A stretch of 41,612 bases of DNA from Patescibacteria group bacterium (GTDB taxonomy: Bacteria > Patescibacteriota > Minisyncoccia > Phycocordibacterales > SBAW01): assembly GCA_028866155.1 (NCBI GenBank), contig JAGWIT010000003.1:1-41612 (forward strand), in the 5' to 3' direction. A model generated the notes under the pieces. The model searched no databases. It saw nothing but the letters and a program-made list of their open reading frames with translations, and was not told the origin of the DNA. A program made the position numbers and the translations under genes. Below are positions 16,767 through 25,765 of this stretch, piece by piece; position 1 is the stretch's first letter, and every line of letters begins with the position of its first letter.

Positions 16767-17642
16767 TCAACCCCAACTCTCTTGCAGGTTGTCGAGCAGG
16801 AGCTGTTGCAGCCTTGTTTTTGCTATCAGTTCGACATTGTTTGCCTTCGCTAGCTCAACCGCCTCGCGCGTAAACTCACTGGTCGTGATGACCGCAGCCT
16901 TGTTGCAGTCGTAGTAGGTCTTCGCAGCGACCGCCTGTTGAACGGCATCATTACCGACGGACATATTTTGATAACACTTCGCCTGAATCAGTAGACGCTC
17001 AGGCCCTTTAGTTGCCACTAAATCGCCGCCCTGGTCGCCGACCTTGCCAGAGTGCTGCACTGCATAGCCCATCTTCTCGTAGAGACGAAGCAGTAGCGAT
17101 TCAAAAGCAGAGCCGTTCAGTTCCTTGAAACTTTTTGTGCTCGCCTGGATGCTATTGGAGGTAACGCCGAACTCACGTTCGTCAATGTAGTGTCGGAGCA
17201 AGAGGGAGAGGTCTTTGTTATCTTCGAGCTTGACGCCCTTACTGCGGAGTATGCTCTCCATTTCGTGAAAACGCTGCCAATCAACTTTGTAGTTGCGGTA
17301 CGTCCATGGGTTTTTGCTTCTATCTTGACCCATGCCGAAGCGGATGAAAAAGTTTTTTATCTGGTCTTCCATCCCTGACTGCTTCACTGCCGATGTGAGT
17401 TTTTGTAGATGGCGCTCTTTGCTAGCCGCTTTGAGCTTCACAAACGCGACAGCGATGGCGAAAATCACGACGACCGCCAGCGCTCCGTAGACTGTCCATC
17501 TCCAAAACTCCGCACGGTTCGTAAAGTACAGCAGGAGAAGATACATCGCATAGAGTCCAAAAATCGAGGCAATGACATTTACAATATCGCCATCGGAGTC
17601 TGCGCGTCTGTAGTTTCTATATCGTCGTGCCATTAGCCTCAA
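16767..17642 (-). CDS. Membrane-anchored Mrr-like restriction endonuclease
   Basis: Two N-terminal TM segments; C-terminal LNGSAFESLLLRLYEKMGYAVQHSGKVGDQGGDLVATKGPERLLIQAKCYQ with D...QxK nuclease core. Confidence 0.85.
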   Translation of the reverse strand: MRLMARRYRNYRRADSDGDIVNVIASIFGLYAMYLLLLYFTNRAEFWRWTVYGALAVVVIFAIAVAFVKLKAASKERHLQKLTSAVKQSGMEDQIKNFFIRFGMGQDRSKNPWTYRNYKVDWQRFHEMESILRSKGVKLEDNKDLSLLLRHYIDEREFGVTSNSIQASTKSFKELNGSAFESLLLRLYEKMGYAVQHSGKVGDQGGDLVATKGPERLLIQAKCYQNMSVGNDAVQQAVAAKTYYDCNKAAVITTSEFTREAVELAKANNVELIAKTRLQQLLLDNLQESWG

Positions 17643-17688
17643 TTCTACAGCCCCGAGCGGACAATTGAAATGGCCCTATTTAGGGCAA

Positions 17689-17907
17689 TTAGAAATCAAC
17701 GAGGTCAGAAACTCGCTTGCCAAGCGCCCGAGCGATTTTTTCCATATTGGTGAGCGTAATGTTTTTCTCCGCCCGCTCAATCATTCCGACATACGTGCGG
17801 TGCACTCTAGCAAGCTCGCCTAGCCGCTCTTGGGAGATGCCGCGCTTCAGTCGTTCCTCTCGCACGCGCTTACCAAATTGTTCCAAAATCCGTTTATTGA
17901 TGCCCAT
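17689..17907 (-). CDS. XRE-family HTH transcriptional regulator
   Basis: FGKRVREERLKRGISQERLGELARVHRTYVGMIERAEKNITLTNMEKIARALG; ORF open to 17925. Confidence 0.9.
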   Translation of the reverse strand: MGINKRILEQFGKRVREERLKRGISQERLGELARVHRTYVGMIERAEKNITLTNMEKIARALGKRVSDLVDF

Positions 17908-17926
17908 GCTCTGAAGCGTAGGCATT

Positions 17927-17959
17927 TGCTAACTTTGGGTCGACATACTATAGTTAGCA
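17927..17959. promoter_or_regulatory. Inverted-repeat operator candidate TGCTAACT-N17-AGTTAGCA between divergent genes
   Basis: Perfect 8-bp arms (17927-17934 / 17952-17959); TACTAT -10-like element inside. Confidence 0.6.
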
Positions 17960-17963
17960 CCGT

Positions 17964-18659
17964 ATGGATAGCCCTACAGAGCCGCAAAAGCCGAAGCGGA
18001 AATGGCTCAAAGTGCTCGGTTGGACTGTGGTCGTCTTCGTTGGGGGTTCCATCCTCCTCTCCTCACTCGATAAAGCACAGCAGGACGCGGCTGCGAATCA
18101 GTCAGCACCAAACGTTCAGCAAGATGCTGCGCCAGCTCAAACCCAGCCAGCTCAAGACAATACGACTCAAACGAGCAACACCACACCGCAGGACACTGGC
18201 GACACAGGACTCGTGAGAAAGACCGTATCGGGCGTCGTCCGCACAAGCGTCATCAACTTCAACAAGGTAATGGGCATCAACCAACAGACCATCATCTTCG
18301 GCGGGGATGCGGACGCCATCAACGATGGAAGCGGCTGGTACTGTCTCGTCAATGGTGAGCAGAACTTCGCTAACACGGTCGCTGGCGACACGATACTCTC
18401 ACCATTCAAAACGCCCGTTCGCGTGGACTCTCCACCAATAAAGCGCCCGTTGGCTACCTCAATGAGGGCAATATGGACTGGAAGCCTAAAGACCCTGTTC
18501 GCGCTCCTATTATTTTGCAACTTGCGGAGCTTGCCGATACTGGCGAATGGAGTTTGCACGACCTCGCACGTTGGGCTATTGAGCAAGGATTTACTATGCC
18601 GCCGATGCGCCGTCGCCGAACTAAGGAGGAGATGTTGCTTGAGGAGGAAGACGATGTGA
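17964..18659 (+). CDS. TM/lipoprotein-like protein whose 3' part is out-of-frame recombinase sequence (junction approx 18400)
   Basis: N-terminal TM, Gln/Ala/Thr-rich linker, globular region; from ~18400 the DNA reads as recombinase in another frame. Confidence 0.5.
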   Translation: MDSPTEPQKPKRKWLKVLGWTVVVFVGGSILLSSLDKAQQDAAANQSAPNVQQDAAPAQTQPAQDNTTQTSNTTPQDTGDTGLVRKTVSGVVRTSVINFNKVMGINQQTIIFGGDADAINDGSGWYCLVNGEQNFANTVAGDTILSPFKTPVRVDSPPIKRPLATSMRAIWTGSLKTLFALLLFCNLRSLPILANGVCTTSHVGLLSKDLLCRRCAVAELRRRCCLRRKTM

Positions 18660-19573
18660 GAGTTGATATTGAAGCGATTAGCCGCCTGCCGACGTATAAC
18701 ACCATCCATAAAATCCTGACCAATCGCTACTACACGGGCAAGGTGCTTGATGAAAACCGTGAGTGGATACCAAGTACCAGCCACGAGGCAATTATTCCCG
18801 AGGAGCTTTTCAATCGTGTGCAGGAGCGGCTTGCTAAACGTAATAAAAGTGTCCATTACATAGAGGTGTTGGAGCATCCACTACGAGGATTCGCTTTCTG
18901 TGCCGTTTGTGGTCGCGTCTACACTCCGTATGTGAAGAAAGGGATTTTGTACTACGGCGCTCGTTGTTCTCGCGAGTGCACCAACTCGCTCAAGAGCTTC
19001 AACTTCGACTACCTCACAGAGAAGACTGAAGAACTGATTACCAAACTCTCGTTTACCGAGGAGGAACTTGTAGAGATTGATGCGCGGGCGAATACCGACA
19101 TCGCGCTGCTGGAGGCAAAGCGTATGAGCCAGCTCGATACGGCCGAGCGCAAGAAGAAGCAAATCCGCGAGGAGTTGGCGTATCTCAACGGCAATCGCCT
19201 CGTGCTTCTGAAAACTGGCGTGTATACGCCCGAAGGATATGTCGCAGAAGAAGCTCGGCTGACAAACGAACTCAATCAACTCAAAGATAATGAAAACGCC
19301 TCGGACGTGGCGATGCGCGAAACCATCAAAGATGTAATTTCGCTTTCCGAACTACTAAAAAACGCTGCAGTTGTTTACTCGGAGGCCGAACCCCACGAGA
19401 AAGACAGGATACTTCGTGTGATTTTTTCCGAACTCACCCTGACAGAAAATACGTTGGATTATAAGTGCAAAAAAGGATTTGCAGCGTTGCAAAGTCGTTT
19501 TGTTGCTTCTTGTGACCCCACCGGGAATCGAACCCGGATTACCGGCTTGAAAAGCCGATGTCCTAACCGTTAG
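18398..19573 (+). pseudogene. Truncated large serine recombinase lacking the catalytic resolvase domain
   Basis: Frame reads LTIQNARSRGLSTNKAPVGYLNEGNMDWKPKDPVRAPIILQLAELADTGEW... (recombinase domain), CAVCGRVY..CSREC zinc ribbon, coiled coil; no N-terminal catalytic serine domain upstream. Confidence 0.8.
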
Positions 19574-19584
19574 ACGATAGGGCC
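19513..19584 (-). tRNA. tRNA-Glu(TTC)
   Basis: Minus strand ggccctatcgtctaacggttaggacatcggcttttcaagccggtaatccgggttcgattcccggtggggtca. Confidence 0.95.
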
Positions 19585-19763
19585 GAAGCCTCCTGTTAAC
19601 TAGGGTGGCCAATAGTTAATCGCGGGCTACGTCGCTTGTTTTATCACAAAAACGCTTAAATTAAAACCTCGTAAATAAATAATGAAGGCGTCATTCACTT
19701 TGCTTTCAGCGCACGCAAGTATGCTCTCTAGGTGAATTGGTTATTTACATAAACCTCACGAAT

Positions 19764-21179
19764 ATGAAAAAGAAATTAGTGCGCGGTGTTGGTGCGGCCA
19801 CTTTGCTTTCTTTTGCGTTTGTGTTCGCTGCGCCCATGCTGCCAGCCTTGGTGGCTGAAGCGGACGGCGGGCCGACTCTCTCCATTGGCGCGCCGGTCAA
19901 TATCCCCGGCGCAAACGTCTCCATAAGAGGCACGGGCTTTGGCGCGGGCGAGAAGGTGCTGGTGAACTTCGGCATACACGCCGCAACTGCCACCGCCGAC
20001 GGGAGCGGCAACATTTCGGGCATATCACTGCCGATACCCATTGTGCCTGCGGGCCTGCAATTTGTGAGTGCATTCGGTGAGACCACCGGACACTGGGCGC
20101 TCGGCTATGTGTGGATTGCCGGGTATGCGCCGGCGGTTTCTCCAAACGCTTGGTATGTGCTCCCGGGGCAGGCCGTCACCTTCACCGGCACGGGCTTTGC
20201 GCCGAACGAATCGATAAAAGCTGCTTACAATAATGCTGCTATCGGCAGCTCGACAACTAACGGGAGCGGCAGCTTCGTGCTCGCAGGCGTCTCGTTGCCG
20301 CTTTCGCTCCACAACACTACCGCAACCGTGACTTTCGTGGGGGAGACAAGCGACGCTTCGACATCGGCCACGCTCACTATAGGCCAACTCTACCCGTCGC
20401 TCACGCCCTCAACCTGGTACACCGCGCCGGGGAGCATCATCAGCGTCAGCGGCAGCGGCTTCGCTCCGGATGAAGCGGTGACGATTGCCGCGGGCGGAAA
20501 TGTCGCGTCGACAACCGCTGATGCAACCGGGAGCTTTACCATCGGTTCGCTCGCTCTGCCGAAGACCGCCAACACAAACGTGAGCGTGACGGCGACGGGC
20601 GCGCAAAGCGGCGCAGTCGCAACCGCATCCATAAACCTCTCAAGCCTCTCGCCGTGGCTCTCCTTCAGCACCTATTGGGCGCAAGGCGGCTCGCCGCTGA
20701 CTATCTTCGGCAACGGTTTTGCCGGCGGCGAGGCAGTGAGTATAGTATCGGGCGCACAGGCGCTCGGCACCACGACCGCGCTCGGCAACGGGAGCTTTAG
20801 TTTCGCGGGAGCGGTGCCGTTCGCGCCATCGGGGCCGGTGACTATCACCTCGACGGGCGCGAGCAGCGGAGCAGTAGGTTCGGGTACTCTCACGGTGGCG
20901 CCGGTGTACACCTCGTTTACTCTCGGCTCGTATGCGGTAACGCGCGGCACGGCGATTGAATTTATCGGCCATGGCTACTTGCCTAATGAGCCGGTCAACA
21001 TCACCACAAGCAACACGGGCAGCACCGTGGTGCTTGTGGTTACCGCCGACGGCAGCGGCAGTTTCGACAACTCAAGCTATATAATCCCCGCCGCGACAAC
21101 ACCGGGCAATATGACGGTCACGGCTACGAGCGTGCACAGCTTTGACATCAAGTCGGTGACGCTCTACGTCGGGCAATAA
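19764..21179 (+). CDS. Secreted protein with ~5 tandem Ig-like (IPT/TIG-like) repeats
   Basis: Signal peptide MKKKLVRGVGAATLLSFAFVFAAP; repeated blocks PGxxVxxxGxGFxxxExVxI...GxxSxTTxxxGSGSF. Confidence 0.8.
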   Translation: MKKKLVRGVGAATLLSFAFVFAAPMLPALVAEADGGPTLSIGAPVNIPGANVSIRGTGFGAGEKVLVNFGIHAATATADGSGNISGISLPIPIVPAGLQFVSAFGETTGHWALGYVWIAGYAPAVSPNAWYVLPGQAVTFTGTGFAPNESIKAAYNNAAIGSSTTNGSGSFVLAGVSLPLSLHNTTATVTFVGETSDASTSATLTIGQLYPSLTPSTWYTAPGSIISVSGSGFAPDEAVTIAAGGNVASTTADATGSFTIGSLALPKTANTNVSVTATGAQSGAVATASINLSSLSPWLSFSTYWAQGGSPLTIFGNGFAGGEAVSIVSGAQALGTTTALGNGSFSFAGAVPFAPSGPVTITSTGASSGAVGSGTLTVAPVYTSFTLGSYAVTRGTAIEFIGHGYLPNEPVNITTSNTGSTVVLVVTADGSGSFDNSSYIIPAATTPGNMTVTATSVHSFDIKSVTLYVGQ

Positions 21180-21192
21180 GCTAATTAAAAAT

Positions 21193-22119
21193 TTATTTTG
21201 CCGCTTTGAGCCAAAAATAAATATCTTCGAGCGCTTTGACTGCGTCTCCGGCGGCTATGTTGTTTTGATGATACAGCTCGTCGGTGCAGTCTCCGGCGGC
21301 CCACACGCCGCTCATTGAGGTGTGCTGGTTTTTGGCGTCAACCTTGATGCGGTTAAATTCATCGAGCTCCACGACGCCCGTCGTGAAGCCGGTCGCGGGG
21401 AGCATGCCTATCTCGACAAAGATGCCGGCAGTGGGAACCTCGCTCACCTCGCCGGTCGTTTTGTTTTTTACCATGATGCTGCTGACAAAAGCGTCGCCTT
21501 TGACCTCAACCGGCTCGACATTTTTAAGCACTCTCATGTTGGGGTGGGCGAGCACCGCCTCGACCGTCGCGGCATCGGCGCGGTCGAAATTGTCATTGCG
21601 GTGAATAAGCGTGATGCTTTTGCAATAGGCCAAGAGTTGAGCCGCGCTTTCAAAGCCCGCGTTGCCGCCGCCGACCACCACTACGTCTTGGCCCGCAAAA
21701 AGAGGCCCGTCGCATGACGCGCAGTAGGTGAGGCCTTTATTTTCAAATGCATCGGCGCCGGGGACGGTTAATTTGCGGCGCGAGCCGCCGGTCGCGATGA
21801 GCACCGCCCGTGCCTCATATGAGCCTTTCGGCGTTTGAATCACAAAATAACCTCCCGACTTCTCGAGCTTTGTCGCGCGCTCGCCGATTTTAAGTTCGAG
21901 CACATCGCTCGCATAGGCGCGCAAATGCTTCTCGAGCGAGCGCGCGAGCTCCAAGCCCGATATCTTTTTTGTCCCTATCCAATTTTCTATCCCGGGCGAG
22001 TCGGTCGACTGTCCGCCGATGACTTCGGCGATAAAAATTGTCTTCAGCCGCTTGCGTGCGGCATACACGCCGGCGGCAACCCCCGCCGGGCCCCCGCCGA
22101 TTATCGCCAAGTCGTACAT
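21193..22119 (-). CDS. trxB: Thioredoxin reductase
   Basis: GGGPAGVAAGVYAARK, YCASCDGPLFAGQDVVVVGGGNAGFESA, GVWAAGDCTD. Confidence 0.93.
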   Translation of the reverse strand: MYDLAIIGGGPAGVAAGVYAARKRLKTIFIAEVIGGQSTDSPGIENWIGTKKISGLELARSLEKHLRAYASDVLELKIGERATKLEKSGGYFVIQTPKGSYEARAVLIATGGSRRKLTVPGADAFENKGLTYCASCDGPLFAGQDVVVVGGGNAGFESAAQLLAYCKSITLIHRNDNFDRADAATVEAVLAHPNMRVLKNVEPVEVKGDAFVSSIMVKNKTTGEVSEVPTAGIFVEIGMLPATGFTTGVVELDEFNRIKVDAKNQHTSMSGVWAAGDCTDELYHQNNIAAGDAVKALEDIYFWLKAAK

Positions 22120-22195
22120 AGGTTACAGATTACCTCGTTGCTAAGTTATTAGGAAGGGGTAGAATGGCCAAGTTCTTTAACAGGAGGCAGCTTCG

Positions 22196-22879
22196 ATGTT
22201 TTCCTCTAATCCGGTGGCACTGGTTGTAGGAGGCACCTCAGGATTAGGCGCTCAAATGGCAATACGTCTTGCCACAGCCTATGAGGTTCATATCACAGGC
22301 CGTAAGCGGCTTGTGGGGGTCAACGCCGAAAAAGTTCACTTCCATGAGTTGCGGTTAGACGATAGAGGCTCTTTGTCCGATGCGATTGGAGAGCTTGTCG
22401 AAAAATTGCCCCCCTTGAACCTTTTCGTATATGCGGCGGGTTTTTTCCAAAAGGGGGCGATTGACGATCTACATGAATCGGCCATCAGTGCGATGATCGA
22501 TGTGGGGCTCCAAGCTCCGGCTTTTTTCCTCCATCATATATTGGCGCGCCAAAGATTTCTCCAGGGATTCATTGCGATTACTTCCACTTCGCAATGGACA
22601 CCGCGTCGTGAAGAACCGATTTATACTGCAGTGAAGGCGGGACTTGGGATGCTTGCCCATTCTGTTTCACTCGATACAAGCGTCGAAAGAGTCGTGGTTG
22701 CTGCTCCTTCCGGCATGCGGACACGTTTTTGGGAACAAGATGGGCGGGATACAAGCAGCATGCTCGATCCTGATTGGGTAGCTGCTCAGATCCTCGCACA
22801 GTATAAAGGAGCATACGGGTACAAGTTCCTTAAGATCTTGCGAGATCCGCCTCGGGTCGAAGTTGCCGAAGAACGTTAA
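22196..22879 (+). CDS. SDR-family oxidoreductase
   Basis: VGGTSGLGAQMA Rossmann, YTAVKAG catalytic YxxxK; strong SD aggaggcagcttcgATG. Confidence 0.88.
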   Translation: MFSSNPVALVVGGTSGLGAQMAIRLATAYEVHITGRKRLVGVNAEKVHFHELRLDDRGSLSDAIGELVEKLPPLNLFVYAAGFFQKGAIDDLHESAISAMIDVGLQAPAFFLHHILARQRFLQGFIAITSTSQWTPRREEPIYTAVKAGLGMLAHSVSLDTSVERVVVAAPSGMRTRFWEQDGRDTSSMLDPDWVAAQILAQYKGAYGYKFLKILRDPPRVEVAEER

Positions 22880-22888
22880 ACAAAAACT

Positions 22889-22912
22889 CGTGGATCACTC
22901 CACGGGTTTTTT
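22889..22912 (+). terminator. Intrinsic terminator
   Basis: CGTGGA-TCAC-TCCACG-GGTTTTTT after the SDR stop. Confidence 0.8.
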
Positions 22913-22918
22913 CTTTTT

Positions 22919-24106
22919 TTACTTTATCTTCGGCCGGCGGAGAAATGACGGCACGGCGCCCCACTCGTCGTCTTCATCTTCTTTTTTGGATTTTGCAGGA
23001 GCTGGCTCTATCTCGCCGATGATAGGCGTGGGCTTCTTGATTTCTTTATCCTTAGGTTCATCCGGAGCGTTGTAGATTTTGCCGAGCGGCTTCTCATCCT
23101 CTTTGTCACGGCCAAAGGTAAACAGCGGCGTGCCGCGCGGAGCGATGCCCGCAGCAGGGAAGCCGGTTGCGATGACCGTGACGCGCACATCTCCTTTTTT
23201 GAGCTTGTCATCGCGTATCGCACCGAAGATTATCTTGGCGTTGGGGTCGACCGATTCGGTGACTATCTTCGCCGCTTCGTGGACCTCTATCATGCCGAGA
23301 TCCTCGCTGCCCGCTATAGCAAAGAGGACGCCCTTTGCACCGTTGATGGAAAGCTCAAGCAGAGGCGATGAGACAGCCGCGCGGGCCGCCGTTTGGGCGC
23401 GGTTCTCGCCCGAGGCGATGCCGATGCCCATCAGGGCCGAGCCGGCGTTCTCCATGACCGCGCGGATGTCGGCAAAGTCGACGTTGATGATGCCTGGATG
23501 GGTGATGAGGTCCGAAATGCCCTCGACCGCCTGCTTGAGGATGTCGTCGCATGCGGCAAACGCCTGTTTGAGTGTGGTTTCTTTGGCCACCGTGGCGAGG
23601 ATGCGGTCGTTGGGTATGACGATGAGCGCGTCCACCTCTTTGCGCAGCTCATCAAGCCCCTGCTCGGCGAGGCGCATGCGTTGCGCGCCCTCGAATGAAA
23701 AAGGTTTGGTGACAACAGCGACCGTGAGCGCACCCATCTCTTTGGCGGTCTTGGCGACGATTGGTGCCGCGCCGGTGCCGGTGCCGCCGCCCATGCCGCA
23801 CGCGATAAACACCATGTCGGAGCCTTTGATGGATTGCTGGACTTCTTCTTTAGTTTCTTCTGCGGCGCGCTTGCCCAATTCGGGATTCATACCGGCGCCG
23901 AGGCCGCGCGTCAGATTTTTGCCGATATGAATTTTCTTTTTGGCGAGCGAATGGTGGAGGTCCTGCGCGTCGGTGTTGATAGAGATAAAGTCGACGCCGC
24001 GGACCTTGCTCTCCATCATGTGGTTGACAGCGTTCTTGCCCGAACCGCCGACGCCGACGACGCGGATCCGTGCGAACGCTTCAATCTCCGGTTGTATTTG
24101 TGCCAT
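22919..24106 (-). CDS. ftsZ: Cell division protein FtsZ
   Basis: VVGVGGSGKNAVNHM, CGMGGGTGTGAAPIVA tubulin signature; start at ATG 24106. Confidence 0.97.
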   Translation of the reverse strand: MAQIQPEIEAFARIRVVGVGGSGKNAVNHMMESKVRGVDFISINTDAQDLHHSLAKKKIHIGKNLTRGLGAGMNPELGKRAAEETKEEVQQSIKGSDMVFIACGMGGGTGTGAAPIVAKTAKEMGALTVAVVTKPFSFEGAQRMRLAEQGLDELRKEVDALIVIPNDRILATVAKETTLKQAFAACDDILKQAVEGISDLITHPGIINVDFADIRAVMENAGSALMGIGIASGENRAQTAARAAVSSPLLELSINGAKGVLFAIAGSEDLGMIEVHEAAKIVTESVDPNAKIIFGAIRDDKLKKGDVRVTVIATGFPAAGIAPRGTPLFTFGRDKEDEKPLGKIYNAPDEPKDKEIKKPTPIIGEIEPAPAKSKKEDEDDEWGAVPSFLRRPKIK

Positions 24107-24264
24107 AAAATAATTTAAATAGTTGCGCCTGGTAGTTGCCGAACTACTGTACCATTGGTGAAAGTCTTTGCAAACCCTTACGGGAAGCATTTTTTTGTGT
24201 CAGACTGCAAATTGGCGAACGATATAAAAATGGCTCTAACTAAGAGCCGTTTAGATTTTTGAAA

Positions 24265-25440
24265 TTACGGTAAAAACTTTTTGAACCAGCGCCAAGCTCC
24301 TTTGACCGCTTCGCTCATGCCGCTGTCGCTTGCGGGTTCGAGGTCGCTGCCTTGCAGGCCCCAAATGGTTAACCCATAGGCGACCGCCCACGAGCCGTCT
24401 TTGAGTTGCATCTTGGCGTTCTGGCTGTCGGCGAGCGATGCGACGCGCGAGGGAAGTCTGAGTATCGCCTTCGCCAAGTCGGACATCGTCTGCACCGAAG
24501 AGCCGCCGCCGGTGAGTATCACGCCGCCGGGCAAGAGCTCGTCCTTGCCTATTTTTTTTAAATGAGCTTCAACGAGCTTGAACATGTCAGACACCCGGCG
24601 CGCGATGAGGTCGTCAATTTTTTTCTTGGGGAAGGGGGCTCCCAAGACCGCGCCCTGTTTTAATTGCTCGGCCTCTTCGGGCGCTATGCGCAGGCCCAAA
24701 GCCAAGTCGTTGGTAATGTCGCTGGCGCCAACGGGGAACACCTTTACCGACACTGGCGCCATATCTTCGAACACTATGATCGACACAGTCTCCGACCCGA
24801 TGTTGCATAGGACGCACCCGACGCGCTTTTGCATTTTTGAGAGCGCGACGAAGCTTGCCGCGAGCGGCGAAGCGACGACGTCCTCAACTTCGATGCCGGC
24901 AGCCTCCACCGCCTCAACGAGGTCGCTCACGTGCCGCTCAAGGCTCGTGATAAAAAGCGTCTCGACCGCAAGCCGCATGCCCTTCATTCCGACGGGACTG
25001 CGCCCCAAGACCCGCGCGCCGTCGACATAGTAGCGCAGCGGTATCGTGTGCATCGTCCGGCGGTTGAGGAGTGAGCTGGGCGCCAGCGCCTTTTCGCTCG
25101 CGGCAATCGCTCGCGGGATGTCGCGCGCGGTAATCTCGGAGTCGCCGCGCTCAACGACCGTCTCGCCGCGGGCAAAATTCTCCTCAAGCCCGATGCCGCC
25201 GATGCCTACATAGGCTTTTTTGACCTTCACGCGAGCGGCTTTTGAGGCCTGCGACACTGCGGCCGCGACTGAGCGCGACACCTCGCCGACCGAGACAATG
25301 TAGCCCTGGCGCAGGCCGCGGGACTCGGCATAGCCCGTGCCTAAAATGCGCGGCATCTGCCGCGGGTCGTCCGGGCTTTCTGCGATTACAACTTTGACGT
25401 GATAGGTGCCGACGTCGATACCGGTGACAATTTTACTCAT
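24265..25440 (-). CDS. ftsA: Cell division protein FtsA
   Basis: GIDVGTYHVKVVIAE, SHS2 region, ILTGGGSSVQTM; adjacent to ftsZ. Confidence 0.93.
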   Translation of the reverse strand: MSKIVTGIDVGTYHVKVVIAESPDDPRQMPRILGTGYAESRGLRQGYIVSVGEVSRSVAAAVSQASKAARVKVKKAYVGIGGIGLEENFARGETVVERGDSEITARDIPRAIAASEKALAPSSLLNRRTMHTIPLRYYVDGARVLGRSPVGMKGMRLAVETLFITSLERHVSDLVEAVEAAGIEVEDVVASPLAASFVALSKMQKRVGCVLCNIGSETVSIIVFEDMAPVSVKVFPVGASDITNDLALGLRIAPEEAEQLKQGAVLGAPFPKKKIDDLIARRVSDMFKLVEAHLKKIGKDELLPGGVILTGGGSSVQTMSDLAKAILRLPSRVASLADSQNAKMQLKDGSWAVAYGLTIWGLQGSDLEPASDSGMSEAVKGAWRWFKKFLP

Positions 25441-25759
25441 GCATGCGGAAACCGAACTTTTTTAAAAGCCGGTTTTCGATGCGTTCCATTGTAGCACCAT
25501 GTTTGCAGCCTTTTAAATGGAGGCACCCGTGGATAAACAGGTACGCGATACTAAAAGGCGGCGCCGCTTCTTTGCACAGTAAAATTTCTCCCGACGATTT
25601 TGAAAGAGGGAAGGCTAAAACGTTTGAAACTTTGCGCGTCGACGCCTTCTTATACTTCATCGCCCGCCGCATCTGCGTCGGAGACAAAAACGCGACCGAG
25701 AGGTCGTATGAGTTGCCAAGAACTTCTTTTTTAATTCTTTGAAAAGGGATGCGGCCCAT
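25433..25759 (-). CDS. ybeY: rRNA maturation RNase YbeY
   Basis: STRKVSNVLAFPL, FIHGCLHLKGCKHG (HxxxHxxxxxH). Confidence 0.85.
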   Translation of the reverse strand: MGRIPFQRIKKEVLGNSYDLSVAFLSPTQMRRAMKYKKASTRKVSNVLAFPLSKSSGEILLCKEAAPPFSIAYLFIHGCLHLKGCKHGATMERIENRLLKKFGFRMHE

Positions 25760-25765
25760 TGCGCG

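Noticed and set aside
21700-21725. TrxB CASC instead of the commoner CATC active site
   Set aside because: Both cysteines retained; minor, plausibly normal lineage variation.
23079-23930. 283-aa + strand ORF
   Set aside because: Antisense shadow of ftsZ (Ser/Ala/Met-rich).
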